Positions 1 through 8,509 of a stretch of 64,000 bases of DNA are shown here, in pieces; position 1 is the first letter of the stretch, and each line of letters opens with the position of its first letter. The translations under genes were made by a program, and so were the position numbers. The DNA is from JAQBQB01 sp963757185. GTDB taxonomy: Bacteria; Gemmatimonadota; Gemmatimonadetes; Gemmatimonadales; Gemmatimonadaceae. The stretch spans positions 186,001-250,000 of the forward strand of contig CAVWQI010000009.1 of the NCBI GenBank assembly GCA_963757185.1, in the 5' to 3' direction. The notes under the pieces are model-generated. The model worked only from the letters and a program-made list of their open reading frames with translations, had not been told where the DNA came from and made no database searches.

Positions 1-2973
1 GCATGACTCGACGGTGGCCGTCGCCGTTGTCGACGTCTGTTGGATTGACGCCATGTTCGTGACCCCGTTTTGAGGCACGACGTAGGCACAATTGGCCACG
101 TAATTGTGCCGCAGCGCGGCGCCAGCGACGTTCGCCGTCAGAATTCCGCCGGCAGACGCGTTCTCGACGCGGTTGCCGTCGACCACGAGGTTGGATTCGA
201 CGCTGGCGGCGATGCCTTCCACGGCATCGGTGACCGTGTTTCCTCGAATGGTCGTCGAAGTGCCGTTCGCCGTGAAGATGCCCACTTCGACGCCGCCGAT
301 CGAATTGCCCGAGATTTGCGATCGTGTGCACATCGCGATCATGAGTGCGAACTCGGATTCCGCGATCGCGTTGTCGCTGATGCGCGGCGCGCTCTGCGTC
401 ATGATGCCGACGCCGATCGTTTGCTGCAGGAGCCGGTTGTCATGGACGACGTTTCCCGGAGCCGGCATCCGCCCGGCGATGGCAATGCCGATGTAGCCGC
501 CCTGCAGGTCGTTTCGCTCGACCCGCGACAGGCACATCTCGAGGCAGCGAATGCCGGCGGCGAGCGGTCCTGGTCCGGCCGGCGGGGCGCGGTAGATGTT
601 GTCGAGGATCTCGATGTGCGCCGCCCCGATGATCGACTCCGCGTTCACGCCGATGCCGAGTTGAGGGCCGACGAGCTGATTTCCGCGCACGATGCATTCA
701 CTCACCGACGACAGGTCCGTCGGCGCCTCGAGGTAGATCGCGGTCGGCCCCGGCGTGACCCACGTCTTCATCTCGCATCCGACGAGGTTCCCCTCGACCC
801 GCACGCGCGGCGCCGTCACATGAATGCCGCCGTATTCCTCGTTCGGGACGTTCATGACGTTGTCAGAGACAATCGTCAATTCCGCGGCGCAATCGATCGC
901 GTACAGCGCGGTCGGTATCACGAGGTCCGGCATGAGCGATTGCAAGACCGACGGGCTCGGCGTCCATCCGGGCTGCCGCGTGATCCGGTTGCGGGCCACG
1001 ATCGACCCCGTGGAATACCGGGCGAGGTACAACCCGATCGCGAAGCCATCGATCGTGTTGGATTCGACCCGGCACGGCTGCAAGACGCTCTCGGCGATGA
1101 ACCCCGCGATTCCGACGGGGGTCGGGCCGGCGCCCATGGACGCGATGTAAGCGCTGATGCCGTTGTCGATGAGGTGGACGCGGCCCGATCGCATCGCCGT
1201 CACGCCGACCGTCACGTCCATCATTTGATTGCGAGCAATCGCCGTCGCGCCGCCGCCCAGGATCGTGATCGCCGCGATTGTCGTACGGCCGTACTGCTTG
1301 ACCATCGCGGCGAGCTCACAATCGTGGATGGCCGTGTTCGTCCCGCCAAGGACGGCGATGATGGACACGGAGTCGGAACCGCCGAACATCTCGAACCGAA
1401 TGTCGTGGATGCTCACGTCGGGCGCCCTGATCGCGAGGAGCGCGGGCGAACCTGTGCCACGCACGACGGCGGCGATCGACTCTCCGTGCATACAGATGTT
1501 GGGATAGGGAATCGTGATCATCTGCCGCACTTCGTGCACGCCGGCCTTCAGGCAGACGCACCCGCCGGTCTTCGCCAACCGGTCGATCGCCGCTTGAATG
1601 TCCTCCCCGGGCCAGACGACTTCCGTGCAGCAACCCTCCTGCGGCCAGAGCACGCGACAATCGCTCACCTCGGGCGGGTTCGACCACGTGACCAAGGCCA
1701 GCCGTGCATAGTGGTGCACGATGCCGTGCGGCGGCGCTTGGTCGAGCCCTTCGACCGAGCCGTCGGCGGTTCGCGCCGCGAACACCCAGTAGTCGCGCGC
1801 CTTGAACGTCGCATTCTGCGGCGGCTGCGGGCCGAATTGGATCTGGATGCCGTCTTCGATCGGGATCCACACGCCGATGGTCACCGGAAGCAATCCATTC
1901 GCGTCCACGGCGAAGGATTGGTCCCACCGTCTCAGCCGGGTGTGGTTGTCGGCGATGGTCGCGTTGAACGTCGGCGGGGGCGCAGCGGAAAGCGTGACGA
2001 TTCGATTCGCCTCGTCGATGTTCGTCACCTGGGCGGTGAAGCCGACCAGGGGCTCGAGCGTGGTCGGGTCGATACCGAGCTCGGTTGGATCGTCCATGAG
2101 TTCGACCCAATCGCCGATTCGAAAACGCAGAACGGCGTCGCGGCCGATGCGGCGAACCGTCAACTGATTGCCGTTGATCGTCTCGACAGTCGTGAGGATC
2201 GACGCGTCGTCGCGGGCCCACTTGAATCGTGCCTGACCCGCGGCATTCACGTCGTGGATTTCGACACGGTACAGGCGATTCTCGAGACCCCGATACCCAC
2301 CCGTGGGCGACAGGACACACGGATCGTCGGACGCCGGCGGCTGTACGGCCTGCGTCGAAAGGCGGCCAGTCGGCGGCGCGATCAATTGATTCCAGGCAGC
2401 GATATCGTCGGAGCACGCGGTCGCGCTCACGTTCGGCATCACGCGCACCTGCCACGCCGTCTGCGTTCGTGTGGCGGTGTCGGGACCGCCGAGCGCGATC
2501 TCGCGGATGGCGGGATCCTCGACGGCCGTCACCTCGCGGTCCCAGGCGTCGACGTATACGAGATCCGTCAAACCGCTGCCGGAGGTCGACGGCGCCGGCG
2601 GGTTTCTGAAGTACGGCTGGTCTTCGTACGCGAGCGGGTTCTGGCCTCGTTCCTCTCCGAGACTCGCATCGTATTCGACGGAGGCCAGGTCGCCGTGGCA
2701 TTCGATCTGCAAACCATCGACGTACATCCGGCCGCGGCCGATCGTGAACGACGTTCCACCGACGTCGATCTCGAACGCCGTCATGTTCTCGGGATTCGAG
2801 ATCGGGACGACGTCGCGGCCCATGATGTCGATCGATTCGGAACGCCATCGGCGATCGGTGATCTCGACGAGCTCATTGTGGTCCGCGTCGAGACCGACGC
2901 GACCCTGCTGTTTCATGACGCCGCTGTAGTCACGGAGCGGCTTGAACGTCATGCGGCTATAGTCACCACCCAT
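1..2973 (-). CDS. eCIS-associated DUF6519 protein with right-handed beta-helix, 3' end outside window
   Basis: This is the last visible gene of the injection-system operon. The frame stays open from the ATG at 2973 through base 1 (991 codons, no stop), so the C-terminus is missing. The N-terminus reads MGGDYSRMTFKPLRDYSGVM followed by KQQGRVGLDADHNE. This matches the family signature of DUF6519 proteins, which accompany eCIS baseplate genes. From roughly residue 400 onward the translation is rich in short Val/Ile/Asn/Gly strands (for example GGILTANVAGAALRHNYVAN near the left edge), typical of a pectate-lyase-like parallel beta-helix. It starts 12 bases after the stop of the tail-P2-I gene. 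Inference: an outer baseplate or spike/fibre-like decoration that may bind a target surface. The family link is strong; the function is not established from sequence. Long open frames on the opposite strand here are Arg-rich shadows. Confidence 0.85.
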   Translation of the reverse strand, partial: MGGDYSRMTFKPLRDYSGVMKQQGRVGLDADHNELVEITDRRWRSESIDIMGRDVVPISNPENMTAFEIDVGGTSFTIGRGRMYVDGLQIECHGDLASVEYDASLGEERGQNPLAYEDQPYFRNPPAPSTSGSGLTDLVYVDAWDREVTAVEDPAIREIALGGPDTATRTQTAWQVRVMPNVSATACSDDIAAWNQLIAPPTGRLSTQAVQPPASDDPCVLSPTGGYRGLENRLYRVEIHDVNAAGQARFKWARDDASILTTVETINGNQLTVRRIGRDAVLRFRIGDWVELMDDPTELGIDPTTLEPLVGFTAQVTNIDEANRIVTLSAAPPPTFNATIADNHTRLRRWDQSFAVDANGLLPVTIGVWIPIEDGIQIQFGPQPPQNATFKARDYWVFAARTADGSVEGLDQAPPHGIVHHYARLALVTWSNPPEVSDCRVLWPQEGCCTEVVWPGEDIQAAIDRLAKTGGCVCLKAGVHEVRQMITIPYPNICMHGESIAAVVRGTGSPALLAIRAPDVSIHDIRFEMFGGSDSVSIIAVLGGTNTAIHDCELAAMVKQYGRTTIAAITILGGGATAIARNQMMDVTVGVTAMRSGRVHLIDNGISAYIASMGAGPTPVGIAGFIAESVLQPCRVESNTIDGFAIGLYLARYSTGSIVARNRITRQPGWTPSPSVLQSLMPDLVIPTALYAIDCAAELTIVSDNVMNVPNEEYGGIHVTAPRVRVEGNLVGCEMKTWVTPGPTAIYLEAPTDLSSVSECIVRGNQLVGPQLGIGVNAESIIGAAHIEILDNIYRAPPAGPGPLAAGIRCLEMCLSRVERNDLQGGYIGIAIAGRMPAPGNVVHDNRLLQQTIGVGIMTQSAPRISDNAIAESEFALMIAMCTRSQISGNSIGGVEVGIFTANGTSTTIRGNTVTDAVEGIAASVESNLVVDGNRVENASAGGILTANVAGAALRHNYVANCAYVVPQNGVTNMASIQQTSTTATATVESC

Positions 2974-2985
2974 CGTTCGTTCCTC

Positions 2986-5241
2986 TCACGTGACGTAGAT
3001 GAGCCCCGCGTCGAGCCCGAAGGGCAGATACTCGTCGAGGCGGATGCGAAGGTTCGTCGCCCGCTGCGGCTGCTTGAGATGGCAGAAGGCGCCCATCTCC
3101 GAGCCGTCCTCGGCGCCGGTCTGGATTTGTGTCGGAGAGTTGAGCCGCAACTGCGCGTAGCCCGGTTGCCCGTAGGCGAGCGCGGTGAACGTCGGCGCCA
3201 ACCACGCGGCGACACGCGCGCGCACGGCATTCTTCACGGCGATCTGTTGCGCCGGCGTCAATGCGTCGAAACCCGGCGCGCTCTCGGCCGCGGCTACTTC
3301 GAGGTCGATTTCGGTGTTCGGCTGGCACCGATACCGTCGCGGCGTCGCCGACCCCGTCGCGACATAGCTGAAGCGCGCGCAGCCGTCCTGCCGATCGGTG
3401 ACCGTGACCGGATTCATGAAAATCATTTCGGTCGCCATCGGCAGCTTCCATATATAGGAAGCGCCCAGGAGCGTCGTGCGCTCGAGCGTCGACGGAGGGC
3501 CAGGTTCGTCGTCGGTTCCCGTGGCCGCGATCGCGGTGCCTTTCAGTCCCCCGCCGACGTCGAGCCCATCCACGATGGAGTCCAACAACCAAAGCCCTTC
3601 CGAGTTCACGGGGAGTCGGATCGGCCCCGTGATGCTGAAGGCGATTTGGACCTTCAGTCCGGCGTTGATCACGCGGCCGCCGCTCGCGGTCTCCGCGATG
3701 ATGCTCGGCAGGTTCGTCGCCGGCGCGCCGCTTTGATGCAGTGATCGCCCCGGCACGAGCGTCGTGTGCAACAGGCGGAGTCGAGTCACGTCGCCGGTCA
3801 CGTGGACCGCGCCCTCGACCAGAAGTCCGTTGAACGTGATCTCCGAGTCCACGTGATTTCCATGGATCGTGATCTCGCCGTTGGTCGGCCGGACGTGCGG
3901 TCGTACGCCGTTGTCCGCTTCGATCGCAAGCCAAGCGTCGTCGGCGAGCTCGATGTCGATCGTCTCGGAGTAGGTGCGGTTGTCGCGAATGGTGATCACC
4001 GTGTTCGGGCGCCCGGCCGCAACCCACGCCGCCAGCGCTGCGCCGATCGTCTGATACTCGGGAATTACGCCATTCTCGCGAACCGAGAGACGCAGCACCG
4101 CGAGATCCGGACGCACGAACCATTTCGACCGGTCGTACGGTCCGCCGCCAAGATCGGCGCTGAATCCATAGCAGTAGTCGACGTCGACCGTGCGCGGAGG
4201 CGTGCCGAACGCGATGCGCCCCGTACGAACATCGACCGCGACTTTGCCGGCGGGCGGCTGCGTCCAGACGCGAAGGCGCCGGCAGATGATGTCCTTGGGA
4301 TCGACCGGGACCCCGTCGGCGACGATCACGAAGCTCTTGCCGACACCGTAGTACACGGGCGGCGCGGGCGGATTCGGCAGCGCTGCTTGATACGTCTGCA
4401 AGTCCTGATAGAACGCGGCGCGGCGGATCGGGCCGGGAATGTCCGGTTCGGTCGCTACGGCGGGGTCGTTCGTCTCGCGGCGGCCGATGGCGAAGAGCGG
4501 CGCACGATTGCCGAGTGGACTGAAGTGGTACTGCCACGGCTGCGACGCTCGTTTCGCGCGAATCCGAATGAGCGGGTAGCTTCGCAGCCGCCACAGGAAG
4601 AAGCCGATGTTCGGAATGTTGTACCACCCGTCGAGCTGCGAGATCGGTCGGACGTCGGCGTTGTGCATCGCTTGGTCGAACGGACCGTCGAGCCGATCCA
4701 ACGGTTCGGGAGCGCGGAGGTCGGTTGTCTCGAGGCACTCGGCGCGGAGGTGGTTGAGATTCTGCGCCCAATCGAGGAGCGTGAAGAACTCCACCGCGTG
4801 CGCTCCCCAACCCGTAACGTCCCGCGCCAGTTCCTCGAGCATCGGGACGGTGCCCTTGCGGCGACGATAGTAGATCGTCTTGGCGACGTCGACGCGCGTG
4901 CGGGCAGCGATGCCCGGACGCAGATCGATTCCGTTCTGCAGTGCGCGTCCCGACAGATCGTCGAACAACTGCCCGGCCGTGTCGGCCGAGCTCCCGTCGA
5001 ACCCGTCGTGCAACAGGTTGTTGCTCACGAGATCGCCGATATACGGAATCGCCCACCGATCGGACGTCTCGATGAAGAAGTTGTCCCACAGTTGTTGAAT
5101 GTCCGCGCGAACGATGTCGGCCTGATCGTTGATCAGGCGCAGGAGGTCGCGGAGCGGGTAGCGGCCGTTCCGCTCCTCGATCTCGCGGTACAGCGCGGGG
5201 AGCAGCGCGTACAGACGGTCGCGTGGGCTCAGTGGCGGCAA
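2986..5241 (-). CDS. eCIS tail protein with P2 gpI-like N-terminus and beta-helix C-terminal half
   Basis: A 751-residue protein. The first ~200 residues (LYALLPALYREIEERNG, then LRDLLRLINDQADIVRADI and FIETSDRWAIPYIGDLV) fit the phage tail protein P2 gpI family, a wedge/fibre-connector component of contractile tails. The middle and C-terminal parts change character: from about residue 385 (GVIPEYQTIGAALAAWVAAG) there are repeated short beta-strand rungs like a right-handed beta-helix. This resembles the next gene downstream. The gene begins 10 bases after the stop of the second baseplate-J gene and ends 12 bases before the DUF6519 gene, so it is part of the same operon. Likely role: connecting the baseplate wedges to outer decorations. 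The beta-helix extension makes it longer than simple gpI proteins (about 200 residues). Assignment to the gpI family is confident; the exact Afp/PVC equivalent is not. Confidence 0.85.
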   Translation of the reverse strand: MPPLSPRDRLYALLPALYREIEERNGRYPLRDLLRLINDQADIVRADIQQLWDNFFIETSDRWAIPYIGDLVSNNLLHDGFDGSSADTAGQLFDDLSGRALQNGIDLRPGIAARTRVDVAKTIYYRRRKGTVPMLEELARDVTGWGAHAVEFFTLLDWAQNLNHLRAECLETTDLRAPEPLDRLDGPFDQAMHNADVRPISQLDGWYNIPNIGFFLWRLRSYPLIRIRAKRASQPWQYHFSPLGNRAPLFAIGRRETNDPAVATEPDIPGPIRRAAFYQDLQTYQAALPNPPAPPVYYGVGKSFVIVADGVPVDPKDIICRRLRVWTQPPAGKVAVDVRTGRIAFGTPPRTVDVDYCYGFSADLGGGPYDRSKWFVRPDLAVLRLSVRENGVIPEYQTIGAALAAWVAAGRPNTVITIRDNRTYSETIDIELADDAWLAIEADNGVRPHVRPTNGEITIHGNHVDSEITFNGLLVEGAVHVTGDVTRLRLLHTTLVPGRSLHQSGAPATNLPSIIAETASGGRVINAGLKVQIAFSITGPIRLPVNSEGLWLLDSIVDGLDVGGGLKGTAIAATGTDDEPGPPSTLERTTLLGASYIWKLPMATEMIFMNPVTVTDRQDGCARFSYVATGSATPRRYRCQPNTEIDLEVAAAESAPGFDALTPAQQIAVKNAVRARVAAWLAPTFTALAYGQPGYAQLRLNSPTQIQTGAEDGSEMGAFCHLKQPQRATNLRIRLDEYLPFGLDAGLIYVT

Positions 5242-5251
5242 GGGGAATTCC

Positions 5252-8200
5252 TCAATCCGGGAGCCCGCCGCTCGCGAGCAGCGTGATGTCCTGCGTCGGC
5301 GCTTCGACCCATGCCAGCTCCGCGGCTACGACCTGCCCCGCGTTCACGCGCGCCGGATAGAGACGCAGATGTCCCTGAACCGGCGCGCTGTCCGCGCCGC
5401 GCGATGCGAGATACGCCGCCGAGCGATTCTTGAACTGGAGCGTGGTTACGTCGACGTAGTCCATGCCGTCGACCGATTGGAGAATCTCGTACAGCCGGCT
5501 GAGATGGAACGGCGCCCCGAACGCGAGTGCGTCGAACGACAGCGTCGCCGAGAGAGCATCGCGCGCCGCTCTGAGCACGGCGCTGGTCACGTACGTCGGG
5601 AGCACGGCGAGGGTCGCCGCCACGACGATCGGTACGCGAACGTAGTTCTCGACGATCAACGCATGGTTCGGATCGCGCTCGGCCGTCAGCGTCCCGTAAA
5701 GACGTGCTAGTCCGTCGCGGGAGAAAAGCCCGCCCTGCTGCGCGCCGACGGTCAGGAAGACGCAGCGCCGGTCGCCGCGCCACACCCAACTCGCCGACGC
5801 TTTCGCGACCTCGCCCGAGGCGGTCACGAGATCCACGAAGTCGCGTAGCGAGACCGCTCGATCGAACGTCCGCACCGTGGTGGGCGCGTTGCGGCGCATG
5901 TCGGCGGCGGTCTCGGCGTCCGCGCCTCCGTCGGTGGGCGCCGGGTTGAGAACACCTTTAACACCGACCGGTCGATCGAGCAGGTTCGTGAGCGCGCCGG
6001 CTCGCAGACGTCCGACGAGGCCGGAACCCTTGCGATAGCGGGCCACGAGGTTGTCGGATCCGGATGGCGGTCTCGCGCCGGTCAGTCCGTCACCGAACTC
6101 GATCGTCGTCGTCGCGTCGTCGGCAAGACGCGTCACGTACACCGGCTCGGTCGCCCCGTGACCGTACAGCGTCGGCACCTCGCTCCACTCGACACCGTTG
6201 ACTAGAAGCTGAAGCGTGCCGAGAGCGCCCCGCGGGCCGGCGCCGGGAACGTACGTGAGCGGCGTCTTGCTGAGCGTGAATTGTTGGAACGACAACGAGG
6301 CGTCGGCGCTGCCGACAATTTCGTTCTTAACCGTCTCGCCGTGCGACGCTGCCGCCACATTGCCGAGCAGTACCGCGCTCGCGGCGTCCAAGTCGACATC
6401 GTCATCCGTGTCGACGCGCAGCACGAGGAACGCTTGCGATGGCTGGTTGCCAAGCGTCGGCAGGATCAACAGGCGGTTGTCGACCACGTCGACAATCGCC
6501 GTCGGATGCGCCGGCGGGTTGAGAGCTTGGCTCAACGCGTTTCGCGCCTGGATCACGCTCCCGATCGGACCCGCGAGGGCGACCACCTGGGGGTCCAGCG
6601 CTCCGCGCGTGACCGAGAGCTGCGGCGACGCGCTCGGCAGGCCGCTGAATGCGTCGAGGGACGCCGACAGAACTCCGTCCACGTAGTCGGCGAGCGACGC
6701 GTCGAGCGCGAGCTCGAGCGCCGACGTCGGATCGGCGGCCGTTGGCGCGACGCGCACCTCCATTCCCGGCAAACCGGGGACGATGACGATCCGATTGCCG
6801 GACCAGTAGACCCGCGCCTTGGAGAACTCCGCCGCCGGATCGGCGTTGGTGATGCCGTTTTCGATGCTGTTGACGATCGCGAATACGCTCCCCATCGGCT
6901 GAATCTGAATTCGGCGAGGGCCGACGGTCCCGATCGTCACGGACAATTCGGGGGTGGCGCTGGAGAGCGTCATGAACACGCCCAGGATTCCCGAGCTGAG
7001 AGCCGTGACGCGAAGCGTGTTCACCGAGGCCAGTCCGAGCGCGACGGCGGTGATCGAGTCTCCGGGTGTGGGTCCGAGGCGAATGTCGGTCCCGCCGAAA
7101 TAGGCGTCGGCGATCGAGGCTTGAATGACCGTCGCCTGTGAGTCCGTGACGATCGCCGGCCGTCCGAGCTCGATGTCTCGAAGATCGACTTCGGTGCCCG
7201 GCTTGAACTTGCCCGATTCGATCGTCCGCCCGATCTCGATGCTCGTCCAACCGGTCCGGCGCCCCGGCACCCAGAACGATCCGTCGAGCAGGCGTTTGGG
7301 AAAATCCCATCCCCAGAATGGAATGGCGTCGCCCGTGAGCTCGTAGATCAGCACATGGCGGCGATCCATCGTCGCCGGCGGGGCCGGCGAGGCCGCCACC
7401 GTTTTGACGAGCACACGCGTCACCGTGTCGGTGAGGGTGGCGAAGTCTCCCGCGACCTGATCCACTCCCGTTATTTCGAGCAAGCCTGGCACGCTTCCGG
7501 ATTCGACGACGAGCAGGTTGCCGCCGACTTTCAAGCCTTCGTATCGGCCGTCGAGCAGGATCGACGTGTTCGATTCAAACAGCCCGGTTCCGGGATAGGC
7601 CCAGGTCGTCGTCGAAGGCGTCCAGCCCGTAATCGCCGGAGGGTTCACGGTATTGTCGACCACCGGAGCCATCGTGCTCGCCGGAGCGCTGTGCCCGAAG
7701 AGACGGAACGTGCGATCGTAGCGGCGCGCCCGTGTGATACCGAGGCCCCAACCGCTTGCCCCGATCGGCCGGCTCCACGAAATCTCGAATCGGTCGCCGA
7801 GCGGCGCGACGTCCTGCACCGTCAGCAACTCGAGCGAAGGATTTGCATTCTCGAACAAGACGACGCGATCGCCTCGCTTGAGCGCAGCGCCCGCCGTCAG
7901 CCCACGGTCTCCGGGTGCGAGGAACGCGGCGCTCGTTCCAGCGGCGAAGGGCTCGACCGGCACCGGTCGCGCGCCGACGGCGAGCCGGTTGAAGCGGCCG
8001 TCCGCCGTGATCGAGCGAGTGGTCTCGAATTTCTGCGGCGTCTCCCCGTCCGCGGGAACGCTCTGCACGCGAAGCCCAACGGGCAGCGTGACGCGCGCGG
8101 CCGGGTCGAGCGTGAACGCGAGGAGCGTCGTCGCCGCGATCCCCGGCCTGAACTGATAGCCGACGAGGCGCGCCAGGCGAAGGACCGAATCGCGCTGAAT

Positions 8201-8509
8201 CGCCGTGCGGAGAAAGCCCTCGTTCGCGAATCGCTCTTCGTAGAAACACAGGATGTCGGCGAGCGTGGCCCACATCTCGAGCAGCGTGATCGCGTAGTCG
8301 TCGCTCGCGCGCGTCTGGAGGTCGCGGATGACCCATGGATAATCGGGGTCCGTCGGAGGCGTGTCGCGGGCGATGCGATCGATCATCGCGCGCAGGAACG
8401 ACGAGTACGTTCCCGCGCGGAAAGAGACGGCCGAGAGTGCCGGCCGATTCTCGACCGCCGCCGGAGTCGGCGTGGTATTCGGCCCGCAACAGCCGCAGGT
8501 ATCGGCCAT
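5252..8509 (-). CDS. eCIS baseplate J-like wedge protein (Afp12/Pvc12-like)
   Basis: A 1085-residue protein. The ATG at 8509 shares a base with the upstream TGA (TGATG overlap), which fixes the start; the frame is open further upstream but that stretch is a shadow. The N-terminus carries a CGCCGP cluster. The stretch WVIRDLQTRASDDYAITLLE and the following EMWATLADILCFYEERFANE match putative baseplate assembly proteins of eCIS. The C-terminal third (RTFDRAVSLRDFVDLVTASG, then EVAKASASWVWRG) is the baseplate_J-like core. Residues ~516-582 and ~625-688 are two copies of a ~65-residue beta repeat that also occurs in the DUF4255 cap protein of this operon. Role by family: one of two wedge proteins forming the sixfold baseplate that triggers sheath contraction. 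The protein is long for the family, mostly because of the repeat insert. Confidence 0.9.
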   Translation of the reverse strand: MADTCGCCGPNTTPTPAAVENRPALSAVSFRAGTYSSFLRAMIDRIARDTPPTDPDYPWVIRDLQTRASDDYAITLLEMWATLADILCFYEERFANEGFLRTAIQRDSVLRLARLVGYQFRPGIAATTLLAFTLDPAARVTLPVGLRVQSVPADGETPQKFETTRSITADGRFNRLAVGARPVPVEPFAAGTSAAFLAPGDRGLTAGAALKRGDRVVLFENANPSLELLTVQDVAPLGDRFEISWSRPIGASGWGLGITRARRYDRTFRLFGHSAPASTMAPVVDNTVNPPAITGWTPSTTTWAYPGTGLFESNTSILLDGRYEGLKVGGNLLVVESGSVPGLLEITGVDQVAGDFATLTDTVTRVLVKTVAASPAPPATMDRRHVLIYELTGDAIPFWGWDFPKRLLDGSFWVPGRRTGWTSIEIGRTIESGKFKPGTEVDLRDIELGRPAIVTDSQATVIQASIADAYFGGTDIRLGPTPGDSITAVALGLASVNTLRVTALSSGILGVFMTLSSATPELSVTIGTVGPRRIQIQPMGSVFAIVNSIENGITNADPAAEFSKARVYWSGNRIVIVPGLPGMEVRVAPTAADPTSALELALDASLADYVDGVLSASLDAFSGLPSASPQLSVTRGALDPQVVALAGPIGSVIQARNALSQALNPPAHPTAIVDVVDNRLLILPTLGNQPSQAFLVLRVDTDDDVDLDAASAVLLGNVAAASHGETVKNEIVGSADASLSFQQFTLSKTPLTYVPGAGPRGALGTLQLLVNGVEWSEVPTLYGHGATEPVYVTRLADDATTTIEFGDGLTGARPPSGSDNLVARYRKGSGLVGRLRAGALTNLLDRPVGVKGVLNPAPTDGGADAETAADMRRNAPTTVRTFDRAVSLRDFVDLVTASGEVAKASASWVWRGDRRCVFLTVGAQQGGLFSRDGLARLYGTLTAERDPNHALIVENYVRVPIVVAATLAVLPTYVTSAVLRAARDALSATLSFDALAFGAPFHLSRLYEILQSVDGMDYVDVTTLQFKNRSAAYLASRGADSAPVQGHLRLYPARVNAGQVVAAELAWVEAPTQDITLLASGGLPD

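Noticed and set aside
1316..2848. Minus-strand frame of 510 codons
   Set aside because: Arg-rich; the DUF6519 frame running from 2973 has family motifs and beta-helix rungs over the same bases.
70..3744. Long plus-strand open frame (1224 codons)
   Set aside because: Arg/Asp/His-rich shadow of the DUF6519 and tail-P2-I genes on the minus strand; no domain motif.
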